A stretch of 64,000 nucleotides of DNA from Plantago major (GCA_026545765.1 CM048842.1:248001-312000); one strand, 5' to 3'. Positions 34,453 to 47,898 are shown, counted from the stretch's first letter. Notes: generated from the letters alone by a model not told the origin. Numbers and translations are program-made.

Positions 34453-35688
34453 TAATCTATGATTTCAACCGGGTCAACTTGGGTCAACATAGTTATAGGC
34501 ATGCTTTCCGAGGCCTGGTGTTGGACATCTCCTACAGGTATGCTTCTGTATGACCTTTTGTGGTGCTGTTCACTTCTGTTTCTGGTATGATCTGCATCTT
34601 TATCGCTTGATTATTTGTTATGGATTATGGCCAATCTAACCTAAGATGAATAGGCCTAGCTAGGAGAACTCATATAGTTCTATGATATGAAAATGATGAG
34701 AAGCTAATTAATAGGAGTTGCCTGTCATGCTAGGCCTGTTAACGTAGTCTGCTGGAAACGCGCCATCTGTCTGGAGTTCATGGATAAGGTCTGTTTCTTT
34801 CTAGTTTGTATAATCTGTTGTAGCATTTCATATCTCTCAAGAATTTTATTTTGTCTAGAATGTGACTGTCACTAAACTTAGACCAAACATCAACGAAAAG
34901 ATTGAAGCTAGAGGGAAAGAAAAGAACTAACTGGTCTTCTACTGAACTTCCTTTTGCTTATCAAGCATGTGCATGTTTCTTGAGTAAAATTAACTGTAAA
35001 TTTGATTTCATCATATTCTTCTTAATTGCAGGCTGATGTTTTAGAATATTATGACCAAATTGTTACCTCTCCCAGTGGCTCCTTCTATATTCCTGCTGTA
35101 TTGAGGGTATGGTGCAAAGTGGATGGTGCTATGTGATAGTATCTTTCTCTTCTGTTTACAACATATTACTTCTTATGGCTTTTATCTTTTGCTAATTTGT
35201 ACTGTGTGCAGGTTCCTAACTTGCTGCAAGTTTTCAAAAGGAGGAGAGTGAAAAGAGGGCTCAGTCGTAAAAATATTTTGCAGCGTGACGATTTTACGTG
35301 CCAGTGAGTCTTTGAACGAACTTACTTTGTTGTAGCTTGACTGTTTGTTATCTACAAAGTACGGTCTTGTTTGGCGATCTGCCTTTATAAAGAGCGATCA
35401 ACTCTTACTTGACTTTGGAGATTTTTTTTGTAATCATGCCACATTGTATTTTTCTTCCTGATACGTATTCAAAAGTTCCAATCTTGATGCTTCTGTTCTG
35501 TCCAGAGAGGACCATCTGCTCCCTATTTCTAATTGCTTTAGTCATTAGCATTTGGCTCTATCAATTCCCTTTAATTAATCCTTTTGCTCTTCTACATATG
35601 TTGTAGATACTGCTCTTCCTTTGAGAACCTAACAATTGATCATGTTGTGCCGATTGCACGTGGTGGACAGTGGACATGGGAAAATCTA
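34453..35688 (+). pseudogene. HNH-endonuclease-domain gene fragment, 5' and 3' ends missing
   Basis: Five consecutive exon-like blocks with good splice sites are in phase: about 34453-34537, 34734-34788, 35032-35106, 35212-35303 and 35607-35688. They encode RHAFRGLVLDISYR, then PVNVVCWKRAICLEFMDK, a conserved SPSGSFYIPAVLR block, RKNILQRDDFTCQYC and [20 protein letters not shown]. The CxxC and DHxxP/RGG motifs are those of the HNH domain of a conserved plant protein family of unknown role. The first exon has no upstream ATG in frame. The final exon, expected to carry the second CxxC pair of the HNH zinc site, is absent before PIG-P begins. LINE debris starts about 200 bp after the last donor. 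It is likely a decayed gene. Transcription into a new 3' end is possible but not shown. Confidence 0.75.
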
Positions 35689-35875
35689 GTAAGAAATGTT
35701 CTTATGTTTTCACTATGGCAATGCTTCATGTCTCCAATCTGTTATGTATATGGACAAAACAGAATTTAGTTAAGCATATAGTTCCCTATAATAATCTCTA
35801 GATGTCTGAATGTTAGTCGGCATAAGATACCGTTACTTGAGCCCATTCTATTTTAGGAAAGTTTTCGTTAAACTG

Positions 35876-36951
35876 GCATATAATTTTTTACAAAAAATTT
35901 CAGATGAGCCAACACAGCCAACTTGGCCTTGGAAAAAGATCTGGAATCTCAACTTACAACCAAGAATCAGATTTTTCTGTTGGGTAGTCACTCATGATAG
36001 ACTCCCCACAGCCACAAGATTACATGAACAACATATTCTACCTTCAAACATATGTTCTTTGTGTAACAAACATCTAGAAACAAGTCAGCACCTCTTTTTT
36101 GAGTGCCCTGCTCTCACTCAAATTTACTTCTGGACAGAAACACAAATCTACCCAAGTTGTAGATTCACTGATATTCTATTCCAGCTACCTCAAAATTCAG
36201 AAAAACAATTGAATATAATTATGACATGATGGATGATTTGGACATATAGAAATAACAAAATCTTCATACAAGAAGATTTGAACATACACAAATTCCACAC
36301 TCAACTTCTGAACCTCATACGAGAAAATAAAACCCTTACCCAAAACAACAAAACCAAAAAACCTTACCACTTGTCTGTAAATGGAAGCCATCTACACAAA
36401 CTTACACCATGAATATAGATGGATCTTGTCAAGACAATGGTCATGCCGGAATAGGCATCCTAATCAGAAACCAACCAGGGCCTTTATAAAAGCAAGTGCA
36501 ACTTTTATGGGAACCACATATCACAACACGGCATAAATTGTGGCACTACAACGAGGATTGCAATTATGTTTACAATCAAATATCTTACTTGTTGATATAC
36601 AAACTGACTCGAAATTTCTTATATCATGTTTGAACAGGCGAGTTCTTATTCTGTAGCTCCTACTTGATGACATCAGACGAAACATGGAAAGACTGCCAGA
36701 TGTGACAGCCAATTTTGTATATCGGGAGGAAAATACGGTTGCGGATCACCTATCAAAAGAAGCATGCCATAGAACTTTTGGAAGATCTATTCCCGAAGAC
36801 TTTTGTAATAGCTCTAGTATCTATCGTTTTCGTTATATTTGAGACACTTGCCCTCCGTGGCTTTTATATGTAATAGCTAAGGACTATAGTAATTCTATTA
36901 GACTTGTTAAACCTTAAGTATTAATGAAGTATCCTTTTCAAAAAAAAAAAA
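35876..36951 (+). mobile_element. 5'-truncated LINE (zf-RVT and RNase H) with poly(A)
   Basis: On the plus strand a zf-RVT domain (PWKKIWNLNLQPRIRFFCWV, ICSLCNKHLETSQHLFFECP) is followed by a frame-broken RNase H region (NIDGS, QTDSKFL, NTVADHLSKEACH). A poly(A) run lies at 36940-36951. The reverse transcriptase and endonuclease are missing. It differs from the LINE at 2125-10797 in sequence and strand. No convincing TSD was found. It sits where the last exon of the HNH gene should be. Confidence 0.85.
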
Positions 36952-36964
36952 GTTGTATCTTTCA

Positions 36965-37206
36965 TTAATGAATTATATGAGAAATTGAATAAAATAATGG
37001 TATAAACATAAAGGTATCACGTCTTCTTACTCTATTACTGGCTTCTAACAACAGTTTTAGCATCTGTTGAAAATCAGCTTGAACCTCAACTCTTTGATAC
37101 CTTCTTTCCCATGCCTGTTCAAGTTCCGATCGGATTGCCATGAGTTCTGTTGCAGTCGGCTGAGACCGGAGAAGCAAAGCCCCAATTCCTATTGCCGTGC
37201 CCGATT
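36965..37206 (-). pseudogene. LINE RNase H fragment (opposite strand)
   Basis: On the minus strand an open frame reads GTAIGIGALLLRSQPTATEL, then AIRSELEQAW and VEVQADFQQMLKLL. This is the middle of a LINE-type RNase H with the Glu and Asp positions visible. It is short, lacks both ends and lies head-to-head against the other LINE fragment, 360 bp upstream of the PIG-P start. Confidence 0.65.
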
Positions 37207-37566
37207 TGCTGAGGTAATTAAACTTCCATTCAAATTAAGCTTCATTTTGGGTTCCTCCATTTCTGTTTTGAGGAAATTCGATGTTTTTTACAGTGAGTTT
37301 GTAGGTCAAGGCTAAGCTAAGCTAAGCTGCTTAATTTCAAAGAGAGCGTCTCTTCTTTCTTTCATTTCGAAGAGATTGTATTGTACTACTGTACTCCTAT
37401 CATCATCTTCTTCTGCAACATCACCATGTCCATTCACCACCACTTCCATATGAAGAAAACTCTAAATTAATTTTTACTATTCATCAGCCAGAGAGTAATA
37501 CAATATTCGGATCCCGAGTACTATTCATTAAGAGGAAGAAGGTAATTAGCTAGCTAGTATAGGAGG

Positions 37567-39330
37567 ATGAATAGCCCTCGAAGAATCCTTAGCTTTTCCA
37601 GAAATCGACGGGATGACGCTGACCGATCTCCCAGATTCGGTGTCTCCGGTGAGAATGGACCTAAGCTCTCTGAAGTTTACGGTTTCGTCGGATCCATCAC
37701 TACCGTTGTTGCCACTGGTTCGGTTGCTTCCTCTTTCACCATTTTCTTTAAATACATACAATGCTGCTACTGTTGTTTCTCTGCCTGCTTTCTTATTACT
37801 AGACTAGATCGATCATCATTGCTTTTTTTCTATCTGCTTTTATTTCGTTGCTTATTTACCACTGTTTTTTTATACATTTGAATTGAGCTGTAATTTTGGA
37901 AATAATCACTGAAATTTCAATGTTGTTTCTACTTTACTAGTATAATTTTGGCCCAAGATGATTACCTCACTCTCTATTTCACTTTTATCGTTTGTTACTA
38001 CCGAGTCTACGAGGTATAATGCTTATGCAGCTTTACAAATACCGTGCATTCGTTTGTGCATTCGTGGACTATATGGCGATAAGGCCTTTTTTTAAAATTC
38101 AGGATATGATATTGCTAGAATGGATTGTCTTTTCTGTTAATTTACATATAGGACATGGTATCATGAAGTGGAAGTCTAGCCCATGTTAGATCATAGATGC
38201 GTTCTTACTTTTCAGCAAACACAAGGTGAAATCCATGAATATCTGTTTGATCACATAGTAGGTTGGAATTGATATGTGCCTGATGAGTACCCGACTACCC
38301 CCGTGTGTGTGTGTGTGAGATAGTATTAAGGAGCATTAAAACATTATAAGCTGACATGTGCTTCTGATGAATGATGAGACTGTGATTTTCCTGTACGTAT
38401 ATGTATTCTTATCAGTTGTTTATTGATCTTCACCTTAGTACTAAGCCTTAGAATGGGAGACACTTTTAATTTTTCTAAGATAAATTATGTTCTTCTGCAA
38501 CAGTCATTTTTATCATCTGGGCGTATTTTCCTGACAGTTGGTTGCATTCAATTGGGATATATTACTACCCCAGCAGGTCAGTGTGGGAATATGTGTCCAT
38601 TTTTTGGTTTTAAGTGTTCATTCGATTTTCCATTTCATGTGAGGTGCTTACTCTTACCATCTGTAAATGACTGCAAAATGGCTGCTGACGAAAGTGTTTC
38701 AGTAAATGAGTAATTCATTCGTATGAGCAGCCTATTCTAGGTTTTGAAAATGCAAAAAGTAACACATCCTTTCAGAATTTAGAGCAGGCATCTTCTGATT
38801 TTTGTAACTGATTCTTTGTTATGCATTGATATCTAGTTCAAAATAAAAAAAAATTGTAACTTTTTTTCAGGTATTGGGCATTGGCAGTGCCAACCTATGT
38901 AATGGTTACAATTGTGCTGGGTATTGGATTATATATTGGCCTGAACTTTATGTCTACTCCTCCTCCGACATCCATGAACACGATTTTCGGTACATACTCC
39001 TTACAGTAACTAGTTTGTGAAATTCTTGGAAAAAGCAGTTTTTTCCTAGACATAAGAAAAACCACACAACTACTCGCCCGGTTTGATTTATTTCCTAATT
39101 TTTAGGAAAAGTTGGTTTTTTACGAAACTTAATTGTTGGCAACTATTGCCATGTCCTAACCAACATCAAACGTTTGTAACTTCAATACTATCCTACTTTA
39201 TGCAGACGAATTTAGTAGGGAACCACAGAGTAGCATCCGGTCAACAACTGATGATGAGCAGCCCATTGAGCCTATATCTGACATTAGCATTATCCAAATT
39301 AACGAAATTATGTTTGGCAATGTCAAGTGA
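37567..39330 (+). CDS. PIGP: PIG-P, subunit of GPI-GlcNAc transferase
   Basis: Four exons: 37567-37717, 38504-38576, 38871-38989, 39206-39330, giving 155 residues. The PIG-P domain begins KLSEVYGFVGSITTVVATV, the first membrane span, continues WAYFPDSWLHSIGIYYYPSR, and has a second span YWALAVPTYVMVTIVLGIGL followed by YIGLNFMSTPPP. The tail is acidic (DDEQPIEPISDI). In the family this small ER membrane protein belongs to the complex that transfers GlcNAc to phosphatidylinositol, the first step of GPI-anchor synthesis. All junctions keep phase. Introns hold a (GT)n microsatellite at about 38301-38318. The N-terminus before residue 30 is variable and Arg/Ser-rich. A MITE lies about 325 bp downstream. 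Confidence 0.95.
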
Positions 39331-39656
39331 AGCATAACACTGGTAGGTAATATAAATTCGCTGTTGTATCAGACCAAAAGTTGCGTACTAAAACATTTTG
39401 TTCCTTTTCCATAAACGTTGCTTGCTGCTTTTGGATTTTTCTGTTGCAACTGAGAGAGTCAAAGTAGGTCTGGTTGAATTATAATTAGATACTGTAGATG
39501 ATATATTGGAATATTTGAGGTGTGTGTGAAATCTTAAAAACTCAAAAGAATGTAGGGATTATAGATGAAGGGGAATCATACAATACACTGTATATCTCGA
39601 AAATTTTCCTATCAGCAGTAGTACTTTTTTATTGGTTTCTGATTGTCTCTCTTTTA

Positions 39657-39921
39657 CTCCCTCCGATTCACTACAAGTGAAATAATTGTGTTGAACACAA
39701 CACAATTTTTAAGGAAAATGCATAAAAGTATGTGGTCTCAAAAAATATGTGGTGGAGAATGAGTATCAGATATTAATTGGGTGGAAAAGTACACGTGTGC
39801 CCGAAAATGTGTTGTTAGAAATAAGTTTTATTATAAAATTAATTTCCATTATAAAAGGAAATGTAACACTTTTAGTGAAATGCTCAAAACGGAAAATTGT
39901 AACACTTTTAGTGAAACGGAG
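39657..39921. mobile_element. Stowaway-like MITE (family B)
   Basis: The block runs from ctccctccgattcact to tagtgaaacggag and is flanked by TA at 39655-39656 and 39922-39923. Its right arm is duplicated: tgtaacacttttagtgaaa occurs twice, at about 39862 and 39899. It has no coding sequence. Confidence 0.75.
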
Positions 39922-39923
39922 TA

Positions 39924-40911
39924 TTTTTTATTTTCTTGTTGCTTCTGCAGGTATACCTCTAGCTAAGTTTCGATTTCGAAGTTGTGTTCTACTGACTACT
40001 GGCTTCTTGTAATGACCAGGCCTTCGTCCAATATAAGATGAGAATAGCGTGTGTCTACTCTATAAATAAGAATGCCACTGATTGATTATGCCTTTACGTA
40101 TATACAACAAAGATAAACCACAAGATTGAATGGAAAGCTGGACGGTTCAGATACATCCACAAGATAGAAGTCGCTGCATCGTGGCGTTGGAACAACTGGA
40201 ACAGTTCAATTCTTGCTCTTGCACATTGCCAAATTTTTACACGATTCATTCTAGAGTAGACCTCCACTCGGTGTTCTTCAGTGTAATGTCTGGTTTTATC
40301 GATCAGTGAATAGGTGAATTCATTGGAATTATCAATGAACAATCAAGTGTTTGCCTCTAGTATTGTTCGATGTTGAAAGATGATCGTTTAAACTTTCAAT
40401 GAATTTATTTTCGCAGTACTACAAGATACTTGAAATTCTTATCAAAATTAAAGTGGTTCAGTTGCTACAATCATGGCTGTCTAAGACACAAGTTCATAAT
40501 GCTAGTCTCTCTAAACAAAAAGGTACCTTCATAATTGCTTAATAATTCAGCTATATATATAGATATATATATATGTGTGTGAGTTAAAAAAAACAGAGAC
40601 TTTTAGGGGAATGGGTATGGATAGATTTTATAGATGATTCTCAGATGCAGAGCCACTTGATTTAATGCTAGCACGGTGAAGCAGCTAGCTGACCTTCCAA
40701 TATTCTCCCATAACTATGCCATTTTGGAAATTGCAAGTGATCAATGCCACGATTGATTACAAGTCGATCAGCCACCTCATGCTCAGAGCTCAGTCATCCT
40801 TAGAACCATCATGACTGGATCGATGAAGTCATTTACCTGACTGGATATCGAAAGTTGTCTACCAAATTTGGTGGTAGACGGCTAGAATTGCAATCCCAAC
40901 AGCTGACCAGT
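39924..40911. other. Intergenic DNA between PIG-P and the NOG1-like gene
   Basis: No gene is recognised. A TATA-like ctctataaataag at about 40058-40070 and the ORF on the minus strand at 40094-40342 could belong to an unidentified repeat. A (TA)n stretch lies at about 40553-40573. The right part is the 3' flank of the NOG1-like gene. Confidence 0.5.
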
Positions 40912-43900
40912 TTATCCCATCACTTGAGCAACATTTTGATTGCTGTCCAAGTTCTTTATTTTTCCTGACTGCAACAGTAGCAGTTCCTGTACTCTGCTTC
41001 TCAACTGCAAGGCACACAATGTTTTAGCAAATAAACAAGATTGTTGGCAGCCACAATGCAGTTCCAAAATGAAAATAATAAAATTCATTAATCCTTTAAT
41101 ACAGCACCAGACGGAAACAGATCTAAGGTCACTGGATAAAACCATTTTGCGAACAAGTAGCATCAGATAATTTGTAAAAAGAAAATCAGCACTAACTGTG
41201 CAAAGCATGTCCAACATGGTATTTTAACATGTCTTTAAATGATTCCCTTCGATTTAAAACTAAAGCCTGGTATTATAAAGAAATCAGACTGATTTTCTTG
41301 TACATTTGAGACAGAACGATAAAAAAGAAATGCCTGTGACTTCTGCATATAACTACTGGAAGGGGATTCGATTCTCGCATATATTTGAATTCATAAGAGG
41401 AGTAAGAATCCCTCAACGTGTTGGACCAGAATAAAATCGGATCCTTCAAGGATCCCATCCAGTTGAGACAGACAACCTTAAGTAAAATTTGTTTGGAGGG
41501 ATCTTCATGATCACTGCCTTTAAACATGTTGTTTGAACTCTTTCAGGGAATATTAATTACGCAACAAGAGACTTGTGGCTTCATGGTGCACATGAAAAAG
41601 TCCAGCCTAGTTACTGCTGGACTTGTGCCAATTCAGATAACACTTCTAGGGCATTAGTTTAAGTTGTTTTTTCAATAATTCGCATTCTCATCTTTTATGA
41701 TTCTTGTATCCAGCTTATTTGGGGTTTTTTTTTTCTTTTCTATCTGGCATTCAAAAAAATTGCAGGATAAAATTAGAACAGCCTACAAAATTTCATTTCA
41801 AGAATCTTGAGTAAGTAGAACCTAACGTGCCTACCTCATCAATACCCGCTTCAGTCATGACTGATACACGCATTGCGCCATCAGGTCCCATTCTACGGTA
41901 CTTTGCTAGCGCAGCATTATCAGTATCAATATCTTCTGTGATGAAGACTGCTGGCGAATCACCGAGAAGATCAGATTTCGAAACAACGTCAACCCAAAGA
42001 TGATCACTGAATCGCTCTCTTATTTCCTCGTAGATGGTAAACTGTTTCACCAAAATGAGTAGGATGGAAATAGAATGAACATATGAAATAAATGAATTAT
42101 GCATTATTAACACATCAAAGAAGAGAGAATGAAAACATCGCATAGTCTCTAAACCAAAAGCACAAGGATAAAATAAAGCAAACTGCATCCATCTATTCCC
42201 TCAATCTCGTACACAACATGAAACTGTCAAAAATATTTTTTTTATTGGATGCATTTTGAATTAGCAAAGTGGAAAGAGGAGAATGCAACACCATTGTTAT
42301 CATGTCAACTATCAAGTACTCCTTCGAATAACAAAGAGCATATGATGGGCCCACACCTTATATACAGGAGTTCATATAGTTGCTTTTGCTTTTCCCAAGT
42401 ATAGTTATCCCTAAAAGCAGATAAAATTTATTTATACATATTTTAACTTCAATTGCATGTGAGTCAGTCAGCAAACGGTCAGCACACATTAGCAAGGACC
42501 AAATTGCTAAAGCCTATAGCAAAATACTGGGTATTCACACTTAAATCATTTCCATGGACACCAGAGAAAAGGAAAACAGTGATATATCTTGATGGCGGTG
42601 CAGTGCAATGCCAGGAAACAAAAAAGGCCCATGCAAACCAACAGCGCAAGTAAGTACTATCCCGCATTCTTGGTATACAAGCTTAGTGGGTGCAAATATA
42701 ACCAGTTAGAATTCTATTCTAAAAAGAAAGGAATGCAGGCCAAATACCTGATCAGAAGGTGAGGTTCCACATTCTCCAGAGAGATCATGGACATAGAGAA
42801 CAGCAGTCGGCAAATGTTGGAGGACAGCTAGTGTCAGCTTTTCTAAATTATTCCTGTCCTCTGCAGGTTCAGACAAGAAGAGTTACTATCAACAAATAAT
42901 AGAAACCAATGATGTTTCCTGAAAAACTTAACAAGCCAGGGAAAATTCCTTGTCATCCTCTGCTTGCATGTGCTTTCTTAATACAGAAAGGAGTGATGTT
43001 TTTGCCACTCATAAATGACATGATACAATCACACATCACAAGAAATAAAACAGAAGAAATATTACCATCTCTCCTCCTTAGCAGGCCAGGGGTATCTGTG
43101 ACCTGAGATAACATTCAAATTTAGACTTCAAACTAACAGGATAATTCGGAGATGGGTAAATCTCTGGAAAAACCCACCTGAAAATGATTGTAGCTTATAG
43201 TGATATGACCCATCAGAATTCCTCTGGTTGTGAATGGATAATTACAGATCTGAGGCACATTATCAAAGAAAAAACTATACTAGTCAGCTTTACATCAATC
43301 CATTAGTCACACGCCAAAAGCAGAAAAGCAACACACAATAGGTTGTCAAGATTCAAGAAAATCAATGAATCAAGAGTAACCAACTGCAGACAAAATAAAG
43401 CAACATTGTACTTTTCACTGAACATATATTTTTCCCTTAATGTACTCATTCACCAGATACCAGATTTCACTAGATACCTGATTTAGTTGTCAATAACTAA
43501 AACATAATAGAAATAAATTTCTAAAGAACATGAAAGTATAGCAAGTATGCCGTCTGCAGTTCCCATCTTATTGTTAAAATAAGTTTTTTCAAGATATGAG
43601 CATAGACCAAGTTCAAGATTCCTCTAGGCTTAATAGTGAGATGGGATGAAGGAAGGTCATATCACAAGGACACCTTCTAAGATTGTGTCAAATTCAATTA
43701 CTAAAACATCTCTTACAAGTATAGACCTTTTACAACCCGATGCTTTTTTCTGATAGGGGACCTCATTTTTGCGCTTCATATTGATATTTATTCAAACTGA
43801 TACCATTGGATTCAACATCATAGGAACAAAGGACAAATGAATACAGTGCCTGTGCATCCTATGATAAAAAGCATCATCATATTCCCAATGTAACCTTCCC

Positions 43901-46900
43901 ACCAGCATACTCGAAGTGCAAAATTGTGCATCATAACTACCATGTGATTAGTTGAACTTTTACTTGAATTAGCTGGACAAGAGACTTAATGTGAGTGTGA
44001 CTGGTATAAAATCACACAGGTTCTCGTATTAAAGTGTTTCTCAAAGATCAACATATAAAACCTATGCATCCACCTCAAGACTGAAATCTTGCTTAGTGTC
44101 GGGTACAAATATGTCTATGTCAAATCCAACATCTTAGACACATACCTCGGGCTTTCCTGTTGATAGCAGGCGCACCAAAGATGACTTTCCAACATTAGGA
44201 GCCCCAACTAGACAAAGGGTGGGTGTTTTGAGATCAACTACTGGTATCGACCGCAGAGTCTACAAAGCAATGTGTCAGGTAAGATGGTACATGCTTGATG
44301 AATAGGCACAAAAATAAATGAAACAATAACAAAGTTCAGCATCATATCTCTCTGTGATTAGTAGGATCCAATTTCCTGTTCCTTTTTTGTTGGGAGTGAA
44401 AATGGGGTCCGGAATATAGGGCAAGAAATGCAACTTTGATTGAATGACAAATCATTTTTACAAATTTAAGTATATCATTGGCTAGTATAAACATGACGAA
44501 TACACAAACTGAGAAAAGGGCCACAGGAGCGAAATAACACCATTAATCAAGGAAACGTTTATTCATATCATCCAGCAATGTCATTAGGTGGTTACTATCT
44601 TGAGCACTATAAATAAACCAAGATAGGATTTGCAGCTTTGATGCGCTAATAACCTATGGTAATCAATTTTAAAAACAATATGCTGCTAATGAAGGCATGA
44701 CTTTGGCTAAAACGAAAAAAATGGTGCTGAAACGAATACGGTATTAGACCACAGGCCACCACTCTTAGTCATATAGCAGTAGTACATTCTCATCATATTT
44801 ATAAGTACATGTCACGAATTTATAGTTGACTGGCATGACTTATAGCACAAATTACCTTAGCAATATTCATCAATTCATCTATCGCTTTCCCTTCACAGTG
44901 AAAAACTTCTTCAATTTTCTTTATACCCTGCGCAGTGGGAAGATGGATAAGGAATTAACATTAAAAGTTTAAAACAACTTCACCAATTACAGATAGAAAT
45001 ACTAACCTCAGTCAGTCGAACCTCAGCTTCATGCTTTGTGAGTGACTGCCAAGAATCATAACAATTAGGCAAGTTTCTGTGTCAAATTTTGATGCCACAG
45101 ACAGAGCTTCAGGAAAATTGCACTATAAAAGCAGAAAAAAGTAACTAGACTGAACAACGCAATACTCTAAGTCTATGCAGTTGCAGATTCGGTCTAGCAA
45201 CATAATAGCTGAACTTAATGGCCCTCCACCTAGACATAGTTAACGCATGAACCGTATCTGTTTTGAGTAAGAAATATAAGGTCAAATTTAACAGTTGTGG
45301 AGGAGGTACTGGATTGATATCAAGGTGAATACTCAATGTCCATCCACCAAGCACATAATATACGGTTTACCGTATCTGTTTTCAGCAGGAAATATCAAGT
45401 CAAATTTGACGGTTATGCAGAGGTACTGCGTTGAGTCAATGTAGGCATGTACCCTCCCATTAAAGTTTGGGAGCATCTGTTTAATCCATATTACTTGAGT
45501 TCTTGTTGTTACTTGTTACTGAACCAACAATCGTTGTACAGAGACATACATAAAAATTAGAACAGACACCCACCACCTCATGACTCTTGATAGCGTAAAA
45601 ACTCCAGAAGATACCGATGTCATATACAAATGTAAATTGTTGATCAATCTCCATGTTTTTGTGTGATCACCCAAATTACTGTTCAAAGTCCAGAGATGAG
45701 CATTAACTTAACCCAACCAAGCATACACCATTTACAATGCTACCCTAACTAGTTTTTCCATTACTCCATCGATCCTTTTTCTAGTTTACTACTTTACTTT
45801 ATATATTAGTCGATGATACAGGTAATCGAGCAACATGATTATAGGATTTTTTTTTAATACTTAATGTTTACTGTACGTATAAGTCCTTCTAATCTATACT
45901 TAACCACATCACTAACTAGATGACGATTACAGCCAATAAAAAGGCTTCAACAGTTAAGATCATTAATTCACATCAACTAAAAAGTAAAAAATTCAACTGA
46001 CACCGGTTTCTACAGAGTTCAAAGTGAGAGTAACTTTCACCTGTGCACAGATAGAGGCACACTCTTTTCCCACTGACACGAGTTTTTTCCGTAATGCATC
46101 AACCTTCCCCAAAACCTGAAAAAAGGTTTGAACTTTGAAAAGGAAGGCAATACTTGGAAGATATGAAAGGAAAGATTTATGACATGATTTTTATATTTCC
46201 TATCCTTTAAGAGAAGCATTTCTCCTGCCACTTAACACAAGTAAATCAACTATGCTAGCAAAATGTTCCACTTCATGGGTAATACGTTTGCATGTATAGT
46301 TGGAAAGGAGCTGTAATAATACAAGAAGCATCTTGAATAATGGATGAAGAATTACTATCATGTACCTCCTCATAGTTTCCATCTCCAAGTGTCAACTCAA
46401 TTAAAGAGCGTTCATAAGGGTGCAATTTCTTTTTGTTGGGAAAGCTTTCCTTATAAGTTCTCAGTGGGATTGCAAGTTCCTGACGTCAAGAAATGACATA
46501 ACGCTGCATTATTTTGTAGATGAGAGGATCAGCACTGTGTGATACGTGTCAAAAGATCTACCTTCATCAGAGCATCTATCTGTTTTGCACCTTTATTTCG
46601 CTCCCGTTTAGCAGCATTAGCAATTCCTTAGGAAATAAAACCACACCAACTTTAAGTACCAAGCGAAATGTGATCAATTACAAAAAAAGGACCCTTATAA
46701 CCATTACCCTTTGTAGGTCCGATCCTCTTTGCCTTCTTTAATGCTGAATATAGGATATCAATGGATGGCATCACCATGGGAAGCTTTTGAAATGCACCAA
46801 TAGCTTCTTGTTCGGCTGGCTGCATATAGTACCTCACATAATAAAAGCCAAGTCGATAAAAACATAAAGTAACTAAGATGGCAAACATCCCTTGTCTAAC

Positions 46901-47293
46901 AAAAGGAAAAGGAAGTGAAGCATGAACAGAAGATTGCATCTTTATGCATGAGCCAAAACAATAACACCACGAGTGTTTCAGCATAAAAACTTAAATGACG
47001 GTATATTGGCTGATATCCCTTGTCTAACAGAAGTAAAGGAAATGAAACATAAAGAAAAGCTTGCATCTTTACGCACGAACCAAAACAATAACACCATGAG
47101 TATTTTAGCATAAAATCTGAAATGAGGGTAAGTTGGCTAATATCTACAGAAGTACCTTAAATTTCAACGGCTTCTTCGACTGTTTCAACGGAACATAGCT
47201 CCCTTCAACAACTTGATACGCACTTGTTTGAATTTGCTGACAGAAGAATAGTTTTCCTTTTCCAGGCAATAAATTGAAACCTAATGCAGACAT
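40912..47293 (-). CDS. NOG1/Obg-family GTPase, probably organellar
   Basis: Thirteen exons on the minus strand: 47293-47156, 46819-46708, 46626-46562, 46479-46366, 46115-46041, 45045-45007, 44927-44856, 44259-44146, 43249-43178, 43102-43066, 42860-42748, 42041-41835, 41004-40912. They give 416 residues with every phase matching. A NOG1-type helical N-terminal region (QEAIGAFQKLPMVMPSIDIL, YERSLIELTLGDGNYEE) precedes the GTPase domain. G1 is GAPNVGKSS at 224-232, G3 DTPG at 270-273 and G4 SKSD at 338-341. It lacks the long C-terminal extension of nucleolar NOG1. Plants have such a short NOG1-like protein needed for chloroplast development (PDE318 type), probably in 50S ribosome assembly. The first 45 residues could hold a transit peptide. 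Targeting is inferred. Confidence 0.9.
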
Positions 47294-47898
47294 TATTGCA
47301 ATAAGAAGATAGAGAAAATAAAAACGAGAAAGGAATTGAGGTTTAACCTTTGGAAAGGCTGTAACTTGTGAAGATAAGCGAAGATGGCTGAATTAGATTT
47401 CGAGCAGCTCCATTCATTCTCATTTCTCCTCAACTTCAAGCTTCAGTCCACAAGATCGAAATTGAAGAAGAAGCAGGGTCACGCCTCACCAAGCTCAATC
47501 GAAGTTGAAGAGGAGCAGTGAAGAAGAACGAAGACGATGAATCTTTGGGTTGGGTTGGTCCGGGTTGGGTTATTATCCAGCCCTACCCAATCACATTTCA
47601 ATATAATGGGTTGGGTTTGGGTTTATTTAGATGTTGGGTTAAACCCAAATCTGATCCATATTGCTAAATTAGGGCTTTACCCTCCCAATGCAGGACTAAT
47701 GAGGGAAAGGTGGTGTCAAAGATCCATATGTGGATAAAGTTTTAAAAAAAATACCCCAACGATGAAAATCAATTCAAAAAGGAATATTTTACCTTTACAC
47801 ACCCCTTGATGTACTATTATACCCCTGAATTGTTAAAAAAAATACCTAATTCTAAAAATTTATCTTATATATTTTTTTCACTTATAATTTTATAGTAA

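Noticed and set aside
35810..36229. 139-codon ORF considered as the last exon of the HNH gene
   Set aside because: Its sequence is a LINE zf-RVT domain and does not carry the zinc-binding residues expected to complete the HNH domain.
46652..47111. Minus-strand ORFs that look like longer coding exons
   Set aside because: They run through introns of the NOG1-like gene; only 46708-46819 is coding, by phase and splice sites. The two ORFs share an intronic direct repeat.
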